Assembly: GCA_963970005.1 (NCBI GenBank)
Contig: CAXAMN010003136.1
Coordinates: 211,892-275,891 of the forward strand
Direction: 5' to 3'
DNA from: Durusdinium trenchii
Lineage: Eukaryota > Sar > Dinophyceae > Suessiales > Symbiodiniaceae
Length of the DNA: 64,000 nt
Shown: positions 21,736 to 32,506 of the stretch, in pieces
Layout of the letters: each line of letters starts with the position of its first letter
Numbering within the stretch: position 1 is the first letter of the stretch
Made by a program: the position numbers and the translations under genes
The notes under the pieces: generated by a model
Seen by the model: the letters and a program-made list of their open reading frames with translations, nothing else
What the model was told of the DNA's origin: nothing
Database searches by the model: none

Positions 21736-22021
21736 CGCTGCCACATGTTTTCAAAGGAATCCGATCAGTGCGCACGACACTGCTCGCCCTTAGACTGGGA
21801 CCAATAATGCTCTAATGCGTTGATCCAAAACGGTACAAAACATGTTCGCACTTGGGCCGGCCTCGTGCCAGTTCATCTTCATTGTGATACTCATGCCAGT
21901 GGATTGCACCATGTGTTGATAAAAGGTGAGTCTCAACTGAGACCCACTAGGATTTAGATTCAGAGTTTGTTTCCAATTAAGGGTCCCTCATTGTTTTTGC
22001 AACACATCCATTTAAAGTCAG

Positions 22022-22132
22022 CCTGGTGCAACCTGCCATTGTGACTGCTTGTGCCGCCAGCTTTTCACTGGACGACGACAGAGAGATCCAGAAGAAGAAG
22101 ACGAAGAACAAGATGACGGGGTGCCGTCATAG
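22022..22132 (+). CDS. Candidate terminal exon, Cys-rich then acidic tail
   Basis: After taaagtcag the frame reads PGATCHCDCLCRQLFTGRRQ, then RDPEEEDEEQDDGVPS and a stop. The acidic C-terminus is typical of real protein ends. A second open frame in the same stretch (FSLDDDREIQKKKTKNK) competes with it. Confidence 0.33.
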   Translation, partial: PGATCHCDCLCRQLFTGRRQRDPEEEDEEQDDGVPS

Positions 22133-22228
22133 ATGACATGCCGCTTCAACGGAGATTCCACTGGATTCCAATGGAGTTTCTTTTTGAGCGTCGGTTTCAA
22201 AAGGAGTCCAACCCCTGAAATTTGCAGC

Positions 22229-22294
22229 GTAAATGTGCGCCAGGACTGGCAGGAGGCTGTGATTGTAGAAGGTGAACAAGAGGCTTGGGTGTAA
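22229..22294 (+). CDS. Candidate terminal exon
   Basis: Acceptor cctgaaatttgcag, then VNVRQDWQEAVIVEGEQEAW V and a stop. Strong acceptor and protein-like composition, but only 21 codons. Confidence 0.28.
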   Translation, partial: VNVRQDWQEAVIVEGEQEAWV

Positions 22295-22739
22295 GGAGTA
22301 TTTTGCCTAGCAGAATTGAGATGGAGACTGAAAAGAAGCTTACACTCCGTGCACAACTAAAGGCTTGTTTTTTGAACATGCTGAGGCTTTGTGCATAGCA
22401 AACATGGACACTCATACCCGCTCCTTCCCTGAACATATGCGCAATGCCGAGTTTTGTTTATTTGACACCTTATTACTAGTAATACATAGTAATACCAGTA
22501 AAATGAGTGGGGCAGATTTGGTCCCTGAACATGGAACACCCAGCCTAGGGAAGTCTAGAGTTTGGAGTTAATTTGAAGCAGGGCCTTGAAGAATAACTAT
22601 CGCGGCAAGAGACCCCAAACAGTCTGTGTGAGGTCTAGAGGTGTAGCAGCAGAAAGTCTAGAGATCTAGATGCATTGGGGTCCAGAGAGGTGATGGTGGT
22701 GATGAAGTTGGAGATCGTGGTGATGGTGGCGGCGGTGGT

Positions 22740-23280
22740 GAGTGAGTGAGTGACTCACTCACAGTGAGTGAGTCAGTGAGTGAGCAAGTGAGTGAGTGAG
22801 TGAGACTGTGAGTGAGACTGTGAGTGAGACTGTGAGTGAGACTGTGAGTGAGACTGTGAGTCAGACTGTGAGTGAGACTGTGAGTGAGACTGTGAGTGAG
22901 ACTGTGAGTNNNNNNNNNNGTGAGTGAGACTGTGAGTGAGACTGTGAGTGAGACTGTGAGTGAGACGGTGAGTGAGACTGTGAATGAGACTGTGAGTGCG
23001 AGTGAGTGTGCGAGTGTGCGAGTGAGTGAGTGAGTGAGTGAGTGAGTGAGTGTGCATGAGTGTGTGAGAGTGAGCGTGACTGTGACTGTGAGAGTGTGAG
23101 TGTGAGAGTGAGAGGGAGAGTGTGAGTGAGTGAGTGAGTGAGTGAGTGAGCGAGCGAGCGAGTGAGCGAGTGAGCGAGTGAGCGATTGAGTGAGTGAGCG
23201 ATTGAGCAAGACTGTGAGTGTGAGTGAGAGTAAGAGAGTGAGTGGGAGTGAGAGTGAGATTGAGGGTGAGCATCTGAGAG
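22740..23280. repeat. GTGAGTGA / ACTGTGAGTGAG minisatellite with assembly gap
   Basis: About 540 bp of gtgagtgagtga and actgtgagtgag units, interrupted by 10 N at 22910-22919. Long open frames on the minus strand (SLTHSLTH type) are simple-repeat artefacts. Its array length in this assembly should not be trusted. Confidence 0.9.
22910..22919. other. Assembly gap (10 N)
   Basis: Ten undetermined bases inside the GTGA minisatellite. Confidence 0.99.
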
Positions 23281-23282
23281 CA

Positions 23283-23650
23283 CAAAGTGCTGCGCCTGCC
23301 ACGAAACCTGCACTTTGAGGCCCACAGCCTGCGCCTCGAGGTTCACAAACTGCTGCGCCTGCCACGAAATCTGCACCTTGAGGTTCACAAAGTGCTGCAC
23401 CTGCGACGAAATCTGCACTTCGAGTTTCACCAAGTGCTGCGCCTGCCACGAAATTTGCACTTCGAGGTTCACCAAGTGCTGCGCCTGCCACGAAATCTGC
23501 ACTTCAAGGTCCACAAAGTACTGCGCCTGCAACGAAATCTGCGAAGGAGCCACGTGCCCAAAAGTCACCTGTCACGAATTCAGAGCGCCTCGAAGATCAT
23601 CACCATGTCCAAAGCGCTGCACTTTCCAAGAAATCTGCATGTCGAAGTAA
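23283..23650 (+). repeat. 42-bp minisatellite encoding a cysteine-rich 14-residue repeat
   Basis: About six units of tgctgcgcctgccacgaaat ctgcacttcgaggttcacaaag, plus a half unit near 23327. One + frame stays open for 111 codons and reads CCACHEICTSRFTK per unit, four Cys and one His; the other frames are also open because the unit is a multiple of three. The tail drifts into CNEICEGATC and PKRCTFQEIC. Whether it is translated is unknown. Degenerate copies lie at 43060-43680 in the opposite orientation. Confidence 0.65.
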
Positions 23651-23657
23651 AACCGCT

Positions 23658-23915
23658 TTGATCCGTTGCACCTGTCACGAAAAGTCGACTGTGGACCACC
23701 GAAGCACGAGGTTTCTCTTCCGCCTGCCTGACCACCATGTCCGAAAATGCACGTGGTGCCACAACAAGAGCGCAGTCAGGACAAGCGCCCAGATTTTGCG
23801 AGCAGTTGAAATGCGCTTCGGGGATTTCGAGAGGCATGAATGCACTGTAAATAGCAACGAACTAGCCGCACCCGCCCGCGCAACACCTCGATTAGACACC
23901 GGCCCTGTTTGGTGA
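23658..23915 (+). CDS. Uncharacterised ORF with Cys/His pairs
   Basis: 85 codons directly after the cysteine minisatellite: CTCHEKSTVDHRSTRFLF, then KCTWCHNKSAVRT. The opening CTCHEK echoes the minisatellite unit, so the frame may be an eroded extension of the repeat, not a separate gene. Confidence 0.25.
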   Translation: MIRCTCHEKSTVDHRSTRFLFRLPDHHVRKCTWCHNKSAVRTSAQILRAVEMRFGDFERHECTVNSNELAAPARATPRLDTGPVW

Positions 23916-24009
23916 AAACAGAATCCAACATGTGGACACAATATAATACTGAATGGGTGCAGACCATGATCTATATTCAGGCAGACACGTCGGATGTATG
24001 CTTGTGATT

Positions 24010-24590
24010 ATATATCATATAGTAATATACATATATATATATATATTAACATCCCTCAGCACGCTAACACCATGCACAAAGATGAGAAAATTTGACCCCA
24101 AAAGGTGATTTCTATATTTAGACTCACCTCTCCCTAAACTAGACAAGTTTACTCTAAATCTGCAGCCGCCTTTTCTCTAAGCTCTCTCTAGCGTGTGGTC
24201 CACTCCTACGGTGCACTGTGGCCCTTGGCAAAAACACACTTACTGTTGTTTCAAACAGGCTCGCGTTCAAGTTAAGTTCAAGTACTGAACAAGGCTGGCC
24301 TCTATGTGACTGGAGGTCAAGCATGACTCTCTGCATTATGAACTTTTGGAACCTGTTAAAGGGTTCGGTAGCTGAAGTCATTGTTACTGGAACAAGGATG
24401 CTAGAGCAAAGGTCTGGTTGGGCTGTGGCTGTGGCTGGCTTCAGCTGGGGCCAGGTTGGCCTGGAGAGGTCCGCCTACAAAAGTAAACGTCCGGACCGGC
24501 CTTCGGCCTGGTGGCGCCTTCCCTTTACTAAAGTAAATGAATGTCCGGCTCGAGAAATTGAGAATTGCGCGCTGGAAGTTGCGCTATTCA
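24010..24590. other. No recognised gene; TA microsatellite
   Basis: Contains a (TA)n run near 24030-24045. Frames on both strands around 24154-24590 lack recognisable motifs. Confidence 0.3.
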
Positions 24591-24594
24591 TGGT

Positions 24595-24730
24595 GTTCCT
24601 CCGCCACCGAGGTTGTGTATTCTGGTGCTCGGTCGGCCACCGAAGTTGTGCTATTCCTCCCGCCACCGAAGTTGTGTTATTCTGGTGCTCCTCCCGCCAC
24701 CGAAGTTGTGCTATTCTGGTGCCTGGCAGG
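24595..24730. repeat. Tandem repeat, about 31-34 bp unit
   Basis: Four units of gccaccgaagttgtgctatt ctggtgctcctcc with small length changes. The unit length is not constant modulo three, so it is unlikely to be coding. Confidence 0.65.
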
Positions 24731-25103
24731 TTCTTCGATTTTTGGCACCTCAGTGTCGGTCCTGGATGAATACAAAGTGTACAGATTTTACTTGAGTCGC
24801 TGTGACGTACACCCGGGAGAACAGAATTGGTTAACAGTTTTCACGCCCATTTCAGCGTCCCACTCTTTCATCTAGCATTCTGCCACCTCCGGCCCATGGT
24901 TCTACCTGCGCCAGCAGCAACTCTCGACAACGCAGAGTAGTGCAAAGAATGCCCGTGAGCCTATATATAGGTGAGTGTTTCATGCGCATGCCCATGCCGG
25001 AGTCTGGGGGGAGTGTTAAAGAGAGATGAGAGGTGCAGAAAAATAGATCCGTGAGCCAGAAGTAGATTGATGTTTGCAAACTTTACTACATTTGGTCCCG
25101 CAG

Positions 25104-25282
25104 ACTGCTTTGCAGAAGGTGACTGTGAGCAAAGCTTTTCAGTGAAAATGGCACGTTGGTCGAACAAAGCACAACAAAGGATGACAAAGGCTGGCTACTT
25201 GATAACCTCAACAAATGCAAGTTGCAAGCCCTTTCGCCATACTGCCATACTTGCAAAGCAATACCCGGGAACAGCCACATGA
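25104..25282 (+). CDS. Candidate exon, uncharacterised
   Basis: After ttggtcccgcag the frame reads CFAEGDCEQSFSVKMARWSN, KAQQRMTKAGYLITSTNAS and a further 17 residues to a stop. Plausible composition; no domain recognised. Confidence 0.33.
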
Positions 25283-25741
25283 TTGTAGATAAGTCTAGAT
25301 AAGTGTTGGCCCTGGCAAGGCAACACAATGCATTTGAATCTTCAAAGGAGCAGCATTCATTGATTCATGGTAGCAGCGTTCATGGTGGCAGCATTCATGG
25401 TAAAAGACTGGGAGTGAGTGCGATGAGAGGGCCTTGAAAGAGAGATGATGGGAGTGAGTGAGATGAGATGAATGAGATGAGATGACACGGGGTTCAACAG
25501 TCAAATTTCAGATCACAATTAAAGATCACATCGTGTTGAAGTGGCCTGATGTTTTTTTTGACATTTCTGGTGCTCCTACTGCTGTGAAGTTTAGTAGCGA
25601 AAGTGTTCAACGACTGTTACTGTGAGGAGGGATACTCTTATATATATATATATACAATCACGCACACAGCAGAATCATGACTGGTTGGTTATGTTTGCGA
25701 AACTTTAGAGCGGGGATGTTGTCAGGGTTTCTCACGGCCAG

Positions 25742-25798
25742 GCGAACTCTGTCCAGGTGCAGATGCTTCTTGGCGGCCAACGCATCACTGTCCTTCAG
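25742..25798 (+). CDS. Short exon, possibly ubiquitin-like N-terminal strands
   Basis: Between an acceptor (ctcacggccag) and a GC donor (cttcag|gcagcc) the frame reads ANSVQVQMLLGGQRITVLQ. The pattern V-x-V-x-L-L-x-G-x-x-[IT]-V resembles the first hairpin of ubiquitin-like domains common in dinoflagellate proteins. Only 19 residues, so the call is weak. Confidence 0.22.
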
Positions 25799-26229
25799 GC
25801 AGCCCAACGCAGAAAATTATTCAAGTGGGTCGTTCAATACGGAGTTTGGTGGTACGTCCAATGCGGTGTTTTTATATGTTCTTCGCGAGTCTTTCAGAAA
25901 GTCCTTGATTTCTATACCAAGAGTCATGTCGCTGAACGGGGTTCTGTTGTGCAAGTTGTTTGGTGGAGTCGGAGTCAAGACAGCATTGGGTTCAAGACCG
26001 CCTAATGGAGCAAAAAAGAACATAGACAAATTCGCACACCGCACAGCCTAAGCAGCTCATAGATGCTCATAATACCACAAAATGATCTCCTCAGATTGAG
26101 CCAGCAACTCGCTGCCACCAGTATTTGCATTGAATATCGTTGAAGTGTGATTTCGTTTGTGAATGTTCGTATTTTGTAAGTGTTTCCGCGTGCCGCCTGT
26201 TTCAATCTTGTTCGTTTCGCATTGTGTAG

Positions 26230-26342
26230 ATCTCACCAAGCCAGCTGCCAATCCGGTCCCTGCCAACTTCTCCATGGCACCACAAGATCCATGCTGCCAG
26301 CAGCTCTCCCACGCGGTGATGCACCTGAAGGGGTCCGTCTAG
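26230..26342 (+). CDS. Candidate exon upstream of the SET gene
   Basis: After tcgcattgtgtag the frame reads LTKPAANPVPANFSMAPQDP, CCQQLSHAVMHLKGSV and a stop. It could be an upstream exon of the SET-domain gene if a donor near 26332 (ctgaaggg|gtccgt) is used. The minus strand is also open here, so strand is uncertain. Confidence 0.25.
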
Positions 26343-26774
26343 AGAGACTGCCTGATGTCGAGGACCCCGTCCGACGTGCAGGGGTGACGCGCAGGGCGAG
26401 AATGGATAGGACTTGAGACATGGACATGGTTCCAGGGTGAACTGATCAGAACTTGTGCTGAATGTGTTTATCGTTTTTTGTATCATCCTACCACATTGGC
26501 AGCTTCCTAGCAAATATGATTTCAACTACAGTAAGGGCATTCATTCCATAGCTGCCAGACAGGGTAGTAGTTTACCGCCAGTTTTAAGGACCATGCCAGA
26601 CAAGGGATATTGAAAAAGTTGCAAGCTTGAATCTAAGATATTTTCTACACTGTGGCACTGTGGCCCCATCAGACAGTTCAAGATTCCAACAGACCTGAGA
26701 ACCAGGTCCAGGTGTTGGCTTCATTCGACAAACGTGATCTATTTATATACCGTATATATATATATATATGTGCT

Positions 26775-27040
26775 TCATGCAAAAGAAAGGTAGTACGGTA
26801 GAACCATGTAGAACCCATCCGACAACCAATTTGTGCTCATGTGTGTGAAGATCACTGCTTGGACCCCATGAATCCCTAAAATATCCAGCTCTCCACGGTC
26901 CAACTGATCATAGCTGATCCCCTCAAAGTGACCCACTTGAGCTACGACCATGGCACCCCCAAATGGACGGTTTAGTGGGGATTTGCAACCATCCGCCATA
27001 TATTTGGTTCCATTATACACTACCAGACCCACCCGAACCA
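26775..27040 (-). CDS. Uncharacterised minus-strand exon-like ORF
   Basis: Follows a minus-strand acceptor (tagtttgcag) and reads VVRVGLVVYNGTKYMADGCK, RPFGGAMVVAQVGHFEG and LDRGELDILGIHGVQAVIFT. Codon third positions and the lack of low complexity suggest real or recently decayed coding sequence. Family not recognised. It lies just 5' of the SET gene on the other strand. Confidence 0.28.
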
Positions 27041-27116
27041 CCTGCAAACTAGGAAGGGTCAGCCATCAAACACGACAGACCTTTGATCTACTCCCCACTC
27101 ATTTTGCAAGTCTCGA

Positions 27117-28790
27117 CCTGTCGAGGAGCTGTTGGTGGCTGATGCAGACTTTGCCGTCGGGGACTTGGTGCTACGGGAGCGCTTCCTGCTGCGTGGGCCA
27201 GCAGAGCTGCCGCCCTTGGGGATGTTTCGGCCTGTGCCACCAGAGGTGGGAACAGTGGAGATCCTCGGAGAGGAGACCGGTGAAAGTGCGAAACTGCACC
27301 GGCACGTCGTGTGTAACCAGAGTTGAAACTTAATAATGTACTGTAAATTACTGTAATACCAATTTATATAGAGACACATCATGTCACATGAGCGGCAAGA
27401 TGTTGCAGAAAAGATTCTAAAACCAGCACTGTACTCAAGTCACATGAGCAAAGGGAGCTGTGTTGCTCTTTTAGGAGCTATTGTTTCGGCCATACGTAAT
27501 CTGTGGGCTTGCCGGAACTTTTGAGAAAGAAATAGCAAAATTGCAAGAGTGCTGCCACGCTCCTTTTCAGGAAGGCTTTCCACGGGCCGTGATTTTTGAC
27601 AACGAGCACCTGAAGCTTTTGTTCGAATTCATGAATTCCGAAGTGGAGGTGCAACAAGAAGTGCTTGCTATGCAAGATTCCATGCATCCATGTTCTGAGA
27701 CCTTCCAATCCACTTCCCGGGTGGCTGAATGGCTGGTGGAGCAGCAACTCCCCTGGCTGGATGACTTGGACTTTGCTTCACTCGCTCGGCTTCTAAGGCT
27801 ATTCTGTGTGAATAGTCATCCATGCAAAGTGGCGGGGAACACCAGCGGTTTGTTGAAATGGGGCACCATGATCAATCATTCCTGCTTACCAAACGTGGTT
27901 TATTCATCAGTTCGTGGCCTCGATGGTGACTTTGAAGGGCACTTCCGAGCCTGTCGTCCAATCAAAGCTGGGGACATCCTGGGAGTTTCGTATATGAAGC
28001 TTCAAACGACCTTGGCACCAATGTCCTTGAGACGCAGAATGTTGTGGTACCTCAAAGGCACTTGGGAAGGCAAAATCCTGTTGAAGCACGTGATGTCCTT
28101 GGCAAGTGTCACATGAATTGAGTCTAAAGTAGGCAACATTCTGGGAAGCCTGCTACCTGTCGTACCATCACCTCGTATTTCAGGCTTTATTTGTCTGTGT
28201 TGCCGCTGTAGCTTTGAAGCAGCATACGCAGATCCTGCACGGACACTGGGCTGCTCGAGCTGCGGACAGATGACATGGCAGTTCTTGCCAGGCTTTGAGC
28301 GCCATGCCTTCTCCTGCAGCTGTGGCAAAAGGGCAGATGATGCTCAAACCAAGAACGAACAAATGTACCTTGCCGGATTGCAGCCTACTGGACCTTTCTA
28401 TTGCGCACATTGTCCATTGCTCTCACTTCATTTTGGATTTTCAGAAGAATGACACAGACTTTATAGCTTTGCAATATGCTTTAATATATGATATTGTAAT
28501 ATATATATATATTATATATATATATGTTCTTTTAACTTTATTATGCATGACACATTACAAAGATGAACAATTGACAAAGCCCAGCATGATACCTGAGCCA
28601 CGAAGACAGCTAGCTGTCGGGTTTTTTAAGAGGCCATGTTTCATGTGTTCAAAGCCTGTCAACTGATCAAAGCAGCCAAGCATCATTTGGCAGCCTTGGT
28701 ATTCTCTTTACTCGTACATCTACGAATATCCCAAAACGTTTGCAGGCGGAACTGGAGGAAATGAAGGCATCCGGCATATGGAAAGCTTGA
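27117..28790 (+). CDS. SMYD-type SET-domain protein (putative lysine methyltransferase), 5' end incomplete
   Basis: Exon chain: about 27117-27312, 27475-28057, 28184-28332, 28746-28790. Exon 1 gives the SET start LLVADADFAVGDLVLRERF (like GrGlfA.rdI..GelilrE). Exon 2 carries the catalytic-core motif INHSCLPNVVY (27871 on), then FRACRPIKAGDILGVSYM and RRRMLWYLKG. Exon 3 continues GFICLCCRC and CSSCGQ, the cysteine post-SET part that holds zinc, then CSCGK. A last exon AELEEMKASGIWKA ends at a stop. Intron 28058-28183 starts with GC (aaag|gcactt) and ends tttcag|gc; the join restores the SMYD pattern exactly. Intron 28333-28745 is also GC-AG. The MYND finger usually inserted in SMYD proteins was not seen. 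The likely role is protein-lysine methylation with SAM; substrate unknown. Confidence 0.65.
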
Positions 28791-28799
28791 GCTCCCCGC

Positions 28800-29270
28800 T
28801 ACACACGCTTTCATGTACACAAGCTGACACAGCCTGTGACCTTCGCGGTCAAGCATGAGGTTGTCTTCAGCGGTGCTTGGTGCTTTGTGTGCACGATGGT
28901 CTGGGCTTTCACAAGCAGAGTCAGCCCTGACAGACTTGCAAGACCAGGTGCATCGACAAAACCATTCCGCACACCCACATGTTTCATTGTGTGGTGAAGT
29001 TTCAAGCAAAGCGGTAGACGAGCCGCTCCAATCAGGCATGCTGTCGATTCAGAATTTGTTGAACTGCAATGTGACTGTCGTGACCTCACTCCCAGGCTTA
29101 CCGGCAACCTTAATATACGAGACCAAATCTTTAAAAAAGAGCCGGAAGTGTCTACATTTCAGGTGTGTTGCCACTGGTCACCACAACGCCGGTATACGCG
29201 CGTGCTTACTGATATTTTTTTCATGTTTTTTTCACCACGCGGGGATATGGATGGTTATGAGTTATGATTC
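28800..29270. other. Overlapping ORFs on both strands, unassigned
   Basis: Three frames are open over 28811-29107 (one reads TFAVKHEVVFSGAWCFVCTM). None has a recognised motif. Possibly part of the degenerate element that follows. Confidence 0.25.
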
Positions 29271-29279
29271 CTATTGCTT

Positions 29280-29900
29280 CGCGGGCATCAGCTGTGGCCG
29301 TGTTGAACAGGCTGGGGTTGTGAAAGACAAAGAGCCTTTAGAGCCAAAATGGAACTGTTGTACCAAGAACTGCTTCCACCGCTTTTCCAAGGTGAGCACC
29401 TTGCATGAGGACCACTTTGCAGTACGTTGCTTGCAACTCCTTTTCTTGGCTCTGGAGGGCGACGAGTTCCTTTCATCGAAACGAACTGAAGGTGGAGATC
29501 GATGGTTGCGTCACCCGAACTTGCTTTTGGATGCTGTTGGCACTTTTCGGCAAACGAGACGTGCAGCAGTGCATGTTTGTCCACCGAATATGATCAATTT
29601 GGTCACCTAGTGGGGGCCTTGCAATGCTTCAAAAGCAGAAAGGGATAGAAAGGGTGCAATGGTCACATGCCAAAAGATCTCTCAAAACGTTAAATGGTCG
29701 GCCGCGTTTGCCCAAATACAAAGGCAAAGTCTACGAACTGGGACAGTGGCAAGAACGCATTCGACCGCGACAGCACGGTGGAATGCTGTTGATGCTCTCT
29801 TTCAAAAGCTTCTCAGCAGGCAATTGGACAATTTGTCCGGTTCTTTATGGCTTTAAGGTGTTTTTAATAGCAAACTACATTAATTTGCTTTTTTTTTTCA
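29280..29900 (+). pseudogene. Degenerate multi-frame ORF resembling a repetitive dinoflagellate element protein
   Basis: Pieces in three frames follow one another: PKWNCCTKNCFHRFSK (to 29391), EIDGCVTRTCFWMLLALFGK (29495-29554) and TARWNAVDALFQKLLSRQLD (29773-29832). A CC-x3-C-x3-FS start followed by a D-G-x-x-V-C-x-x-x-F-x-x-x-L-G-like segment and a W-x-x-V-D-A-F-like segment is an arrangement I associate with repeated proteins in dinoflagellate genomes (memory, not a search). The frame changes suggest a decayed copy; the apparent intron after 29391 would be only 31 nt. Confidence 0.33.
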
Positions 29901-30109
29901 GTTTGATATTGTTCAGTCGGCCCGCCTACTCACTCAATGCGACACTCGCCCTGTCGAAGTTGTACCCAGAATGCTGTAGCTCTTAGGCAGCTCCAAAGCT
30001 GAGACAACGACCATACCAAAGGCTTTAGGTATACTCAGAGCTGAGCGACTTCAGAGTTGACATAGGGCGGTTCTTTGAAACGTGTTCCCAATGTCACACC
30101 CCACTGTAG

Positions 30110-30257
30110 CTTGACGCTAGCTGACTTGCGGCAAGACTTGCGGCAAAACTCCGTGAGGTTTGGCTCCAACCATCCGCCTCTTGAGTCAAAACCATGGCGA
30201 AGTAGAAGTCTTGAGAGACTTGTCCAGCTGGGCAGCATCTGTGCTAAGTATGGATGA
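30110..30257 (+). CDS. Candidate terminal exon, uncharacterised
   Basis: After acaccccactgtag the frame reads LTLADLRQDLRQNSVRFGSN, HPPLESKPWRSRSLERLVQL and a further nine residues to a stop. A charged, helix-prone peptide with no domain recognised. Confidence 0.35.
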
Positions 30258-30400
30258 TGCCTGGGATACTCATGAGCTTGAGGATTGAGCCCGAGCAGTG
30301 ACCAAAACCAGATTGGCCACAATAAGGTTGGGTTTGGAGCGCAGCTCCTCTAATGTGTCCTTGATCAGCAGTCTACGGGGATGAGAGACATTATTGCAAG

Positions 30401-30654
30401 ATCTGACAGTGCTGGGTTCTTTGTTGAAGATGAAACCAAACCTGAAAGACATCAAAATCATTGTTGTCGTGAAAGACAAAACTTACAACCACGTGACAAC
30501 ACTTATAGCCACCGTATTTGATGGCCAGGACCGCATCACTACCTTGACACTTCCTGAAGCACTGCCAGCATGTGTGGGAGGCTTAATTCTATCTTTCCAG
30601 CAGTGGTTCCACCAGCGACAAGAAAATCTTGAAATCTCGTACAGAATTCTCTAG
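30401..30654 (+). CDS. Candidate terminal exon, uncharacterised
   Basis: Acceptor gacattattgcaag, then 84 codons: LTVLGSLLKMKPNLKDIKII, VVVKDKTYNHVTTLIATVFD and QWFHQRQENLEISYRIL to a stop. Alternating beta-type hydrophobic runs look like a folded domain. The minus strand is also open over part of this stretch. Not recognised. Confidence 0.38.
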
Positions 30655-31063
30655 TGTCGCTAAAGGACACAAAGGACCATGATTGACATAAGACCCTTGC
30701 AGCTTTGTCCGCATGAGCTGAGTGAGCTTCTGGTGTCGTTTTACCAGGTTCCCTTGCCGAAGAGGGCCAATCTGCCTTCTCCCATAGTGCTGACACAGGC
30801 CAGGCGCCATAGACAATGCCTTTGTTCCGGCCCGGTGGACCGGTTTGGTTTTCTTAGGTCCTGTGGCAGTTTCCTATTACCTTCAATCTTCATTCTCTAT
30901 CACCATATGCTGGGAAGTCTGAGATTGTACACTGCATTGATCAAGGACTGGCTCATGAAACACGCGTTGCCGCGCAACGACCTCTTTTTGGCTAAGCGGG
31001 TACTTATGGCTTTGACCTCGGTGCACAAACAGTTAGTTTGCTTTGTTTCACGCCTTGCCAAAG

Positions 31064-31506
31064 CTGAAAAGGGATGACAAGGGAATCAGAATTGCAATCG
31101 AGTTTCTCCAAGGACAGGGCAGATTTGACTGCCGCTGATAGACATGGCAACAGCGTCCTTGCTGTGGCCGAGTGCTTATTGCATGTTGTGGCGGTGATTT
31201 GTCCAAAAGACGGATTGGGACAGATACAGTAGTTGATAGATGATGTGATATGTTCTCTTGTCTTGACGGCTGTTTGCAATTAGTTGAGCATGTGCGAATC
31301 CGGATCTCTGCTGTTTTGCTTCCAAAAGCATTGTCCTGCAGCTTTCATGCTCTTCGGCCCTTGAGGCCGTGGAACATCAGTGTTCTCAAGAGATGGTGGA
31401 GCTTCTGCTCGAAAGGGGTTGCCGGGTGCCCAAACGGAAGAGAACATGGAGCCCCGTGCGGAAGAACTCTGACGCACGGAGATGTCCAGGTCAAGGGTTT
31501 TTTTAA
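31064..31506 (+). CDS. Ankyrin-repeat exons with an apparent frameshift
   Basis: Frame 1 (31064-31117) reads DDKGIRIAIEFLQGQG; a shifted frame (31119-31172) continues ADLTAADRHGNSVLAVAE. Together they give the ankyrin consensus (..eiveFLl.qGAdltaaDrhGnTpLhvAae), so the two bases needed at the junction near 31118 seem to be missing. A second exon from 31342 reads VEHQCSQEMVELLLERGCRV, the helix pair of an ankyrin repeat, then a basic tail KRKRTWSPVRKNSDARR to a stop at 31506. Ankyrin repeats mediate protein binding. The exon 1 donor is not settled (31160-31185). Confidence 0.45.
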
Positions 31507-32209
31507 TGGACGTTGATGGCTTGATGAGATGTTGAGATCTTTGGACTGAACCATCAACATCTCCATTGCGATGTCCTCTTTCTTGTCGGCTGATGTTCCT
31601 CTCGGATGCTGCTCCGGTGCGAGGTCCTCGCTCCTCGAAGGGACCTTTGGGACCTCCCTTGGCGATTGCCGCGCGATGCGGAAGATTGGAGGCCGGTCTT
31701 TGTGTTCAGTGTTCTTTCGGTGAAAAATAAGGGCGGGGAACGTTCTCCAAGACCAAGAAAGATGTGAACGACAAGGACGTGCCGTAGAACGTGCAATTCC
31801 ACGTTTAGAGTGAAATCTAAGTGAAATCAAGGGCTGGTCAAATTTGTAAAAAATCAGTTGGGGAGCCTATGGAAGCCTCCCGATCTGTTTGGGTTTTAGG
31901 TCTCGGTCGGGAAGAAGTGCTTGGCAACCGAGTTGTGAGTCATTGTGAGATTTTGCTCAACGGTCCACCCTTCTGACGGCATCAAGCTGATGGGCTCGGC
32001 TCGCTTGGGAGTGACCAGAAACTTGGGATTCAGGCGACCCAGAGTCTTTAGAGGAACACAAAATATACGGGGATTTCGTGGGTTTGGGCCGATTCTTGCA
32101 TGAAAAATGTAATATAGCCTATTATAGCCTGCTCTTGTTTCGTCATGGAAACAGCGGTCGTGACTGTTGAGGCAGTTCTGTTTCCACATATTATGTTCTG
32201 CAAGATGAG

Positions 32210-32292
32210 GAAGAAGTTTGACACATTGGTGTGATGTGACTTTAGAGGAACTGAAGAAGTATGAAGATGCACCACCAAGAGCCTCATCCTAG
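32210..32292 (+). CDS. Candidate terminal exon
   Basis: Frame RSLTHWCDVTLEELKKYEDA, PPRASS and a stop, after an AG at 32208-32209. Charged on +, Val/Leu-rich on the antisense strand. Short and unassigned; it might be part of the ankyrin gene around it. Confidence 0.3.
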
Positions 32293-32506
32293 CCCCTGAA
32301 GTCTTCTCTCAAGCAATCACTGTTAGGGGAAAGCCTTATCTTTCCCCTGCTGGCCTTTGCTGTTTGGTCCTTCTTGGCGGGGTCTTCGTTGATTATCTCT
32401 TGTGTAGAAATGGGGCGATCTGCTTGCAGATGAATCATATTGAATCATGAAGGAACCAATGGTTGTCTGGCAAACAACATCAATCCATTACACTGTTGCA
32501 CTGCAG

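Noticed and set aside
22658-23568. Long minus-strand frames (up to 277 codons) across the GTGA minisatellite
   Set aside because: They are SLTHSLTH and SQSHSQSH translations of a simple repeat, open in several frames at once, and one contains the N gap.
28184-28452. Reading exon 3 of the SET gene through to a stop at 28452
   Set aside because: Possible, but the GC donor at 28333 joins in phase to a short terminal exon at 28746 with a natural end; the read-through tail is less protein-like. Left as an alternative.
30539-30816. Two overlapping minus-strand frames (75-85 codons)
   Set aside because: They partly lie antisense to the + exon candidate at 30401-30654 and have no splice or motif support of their own.
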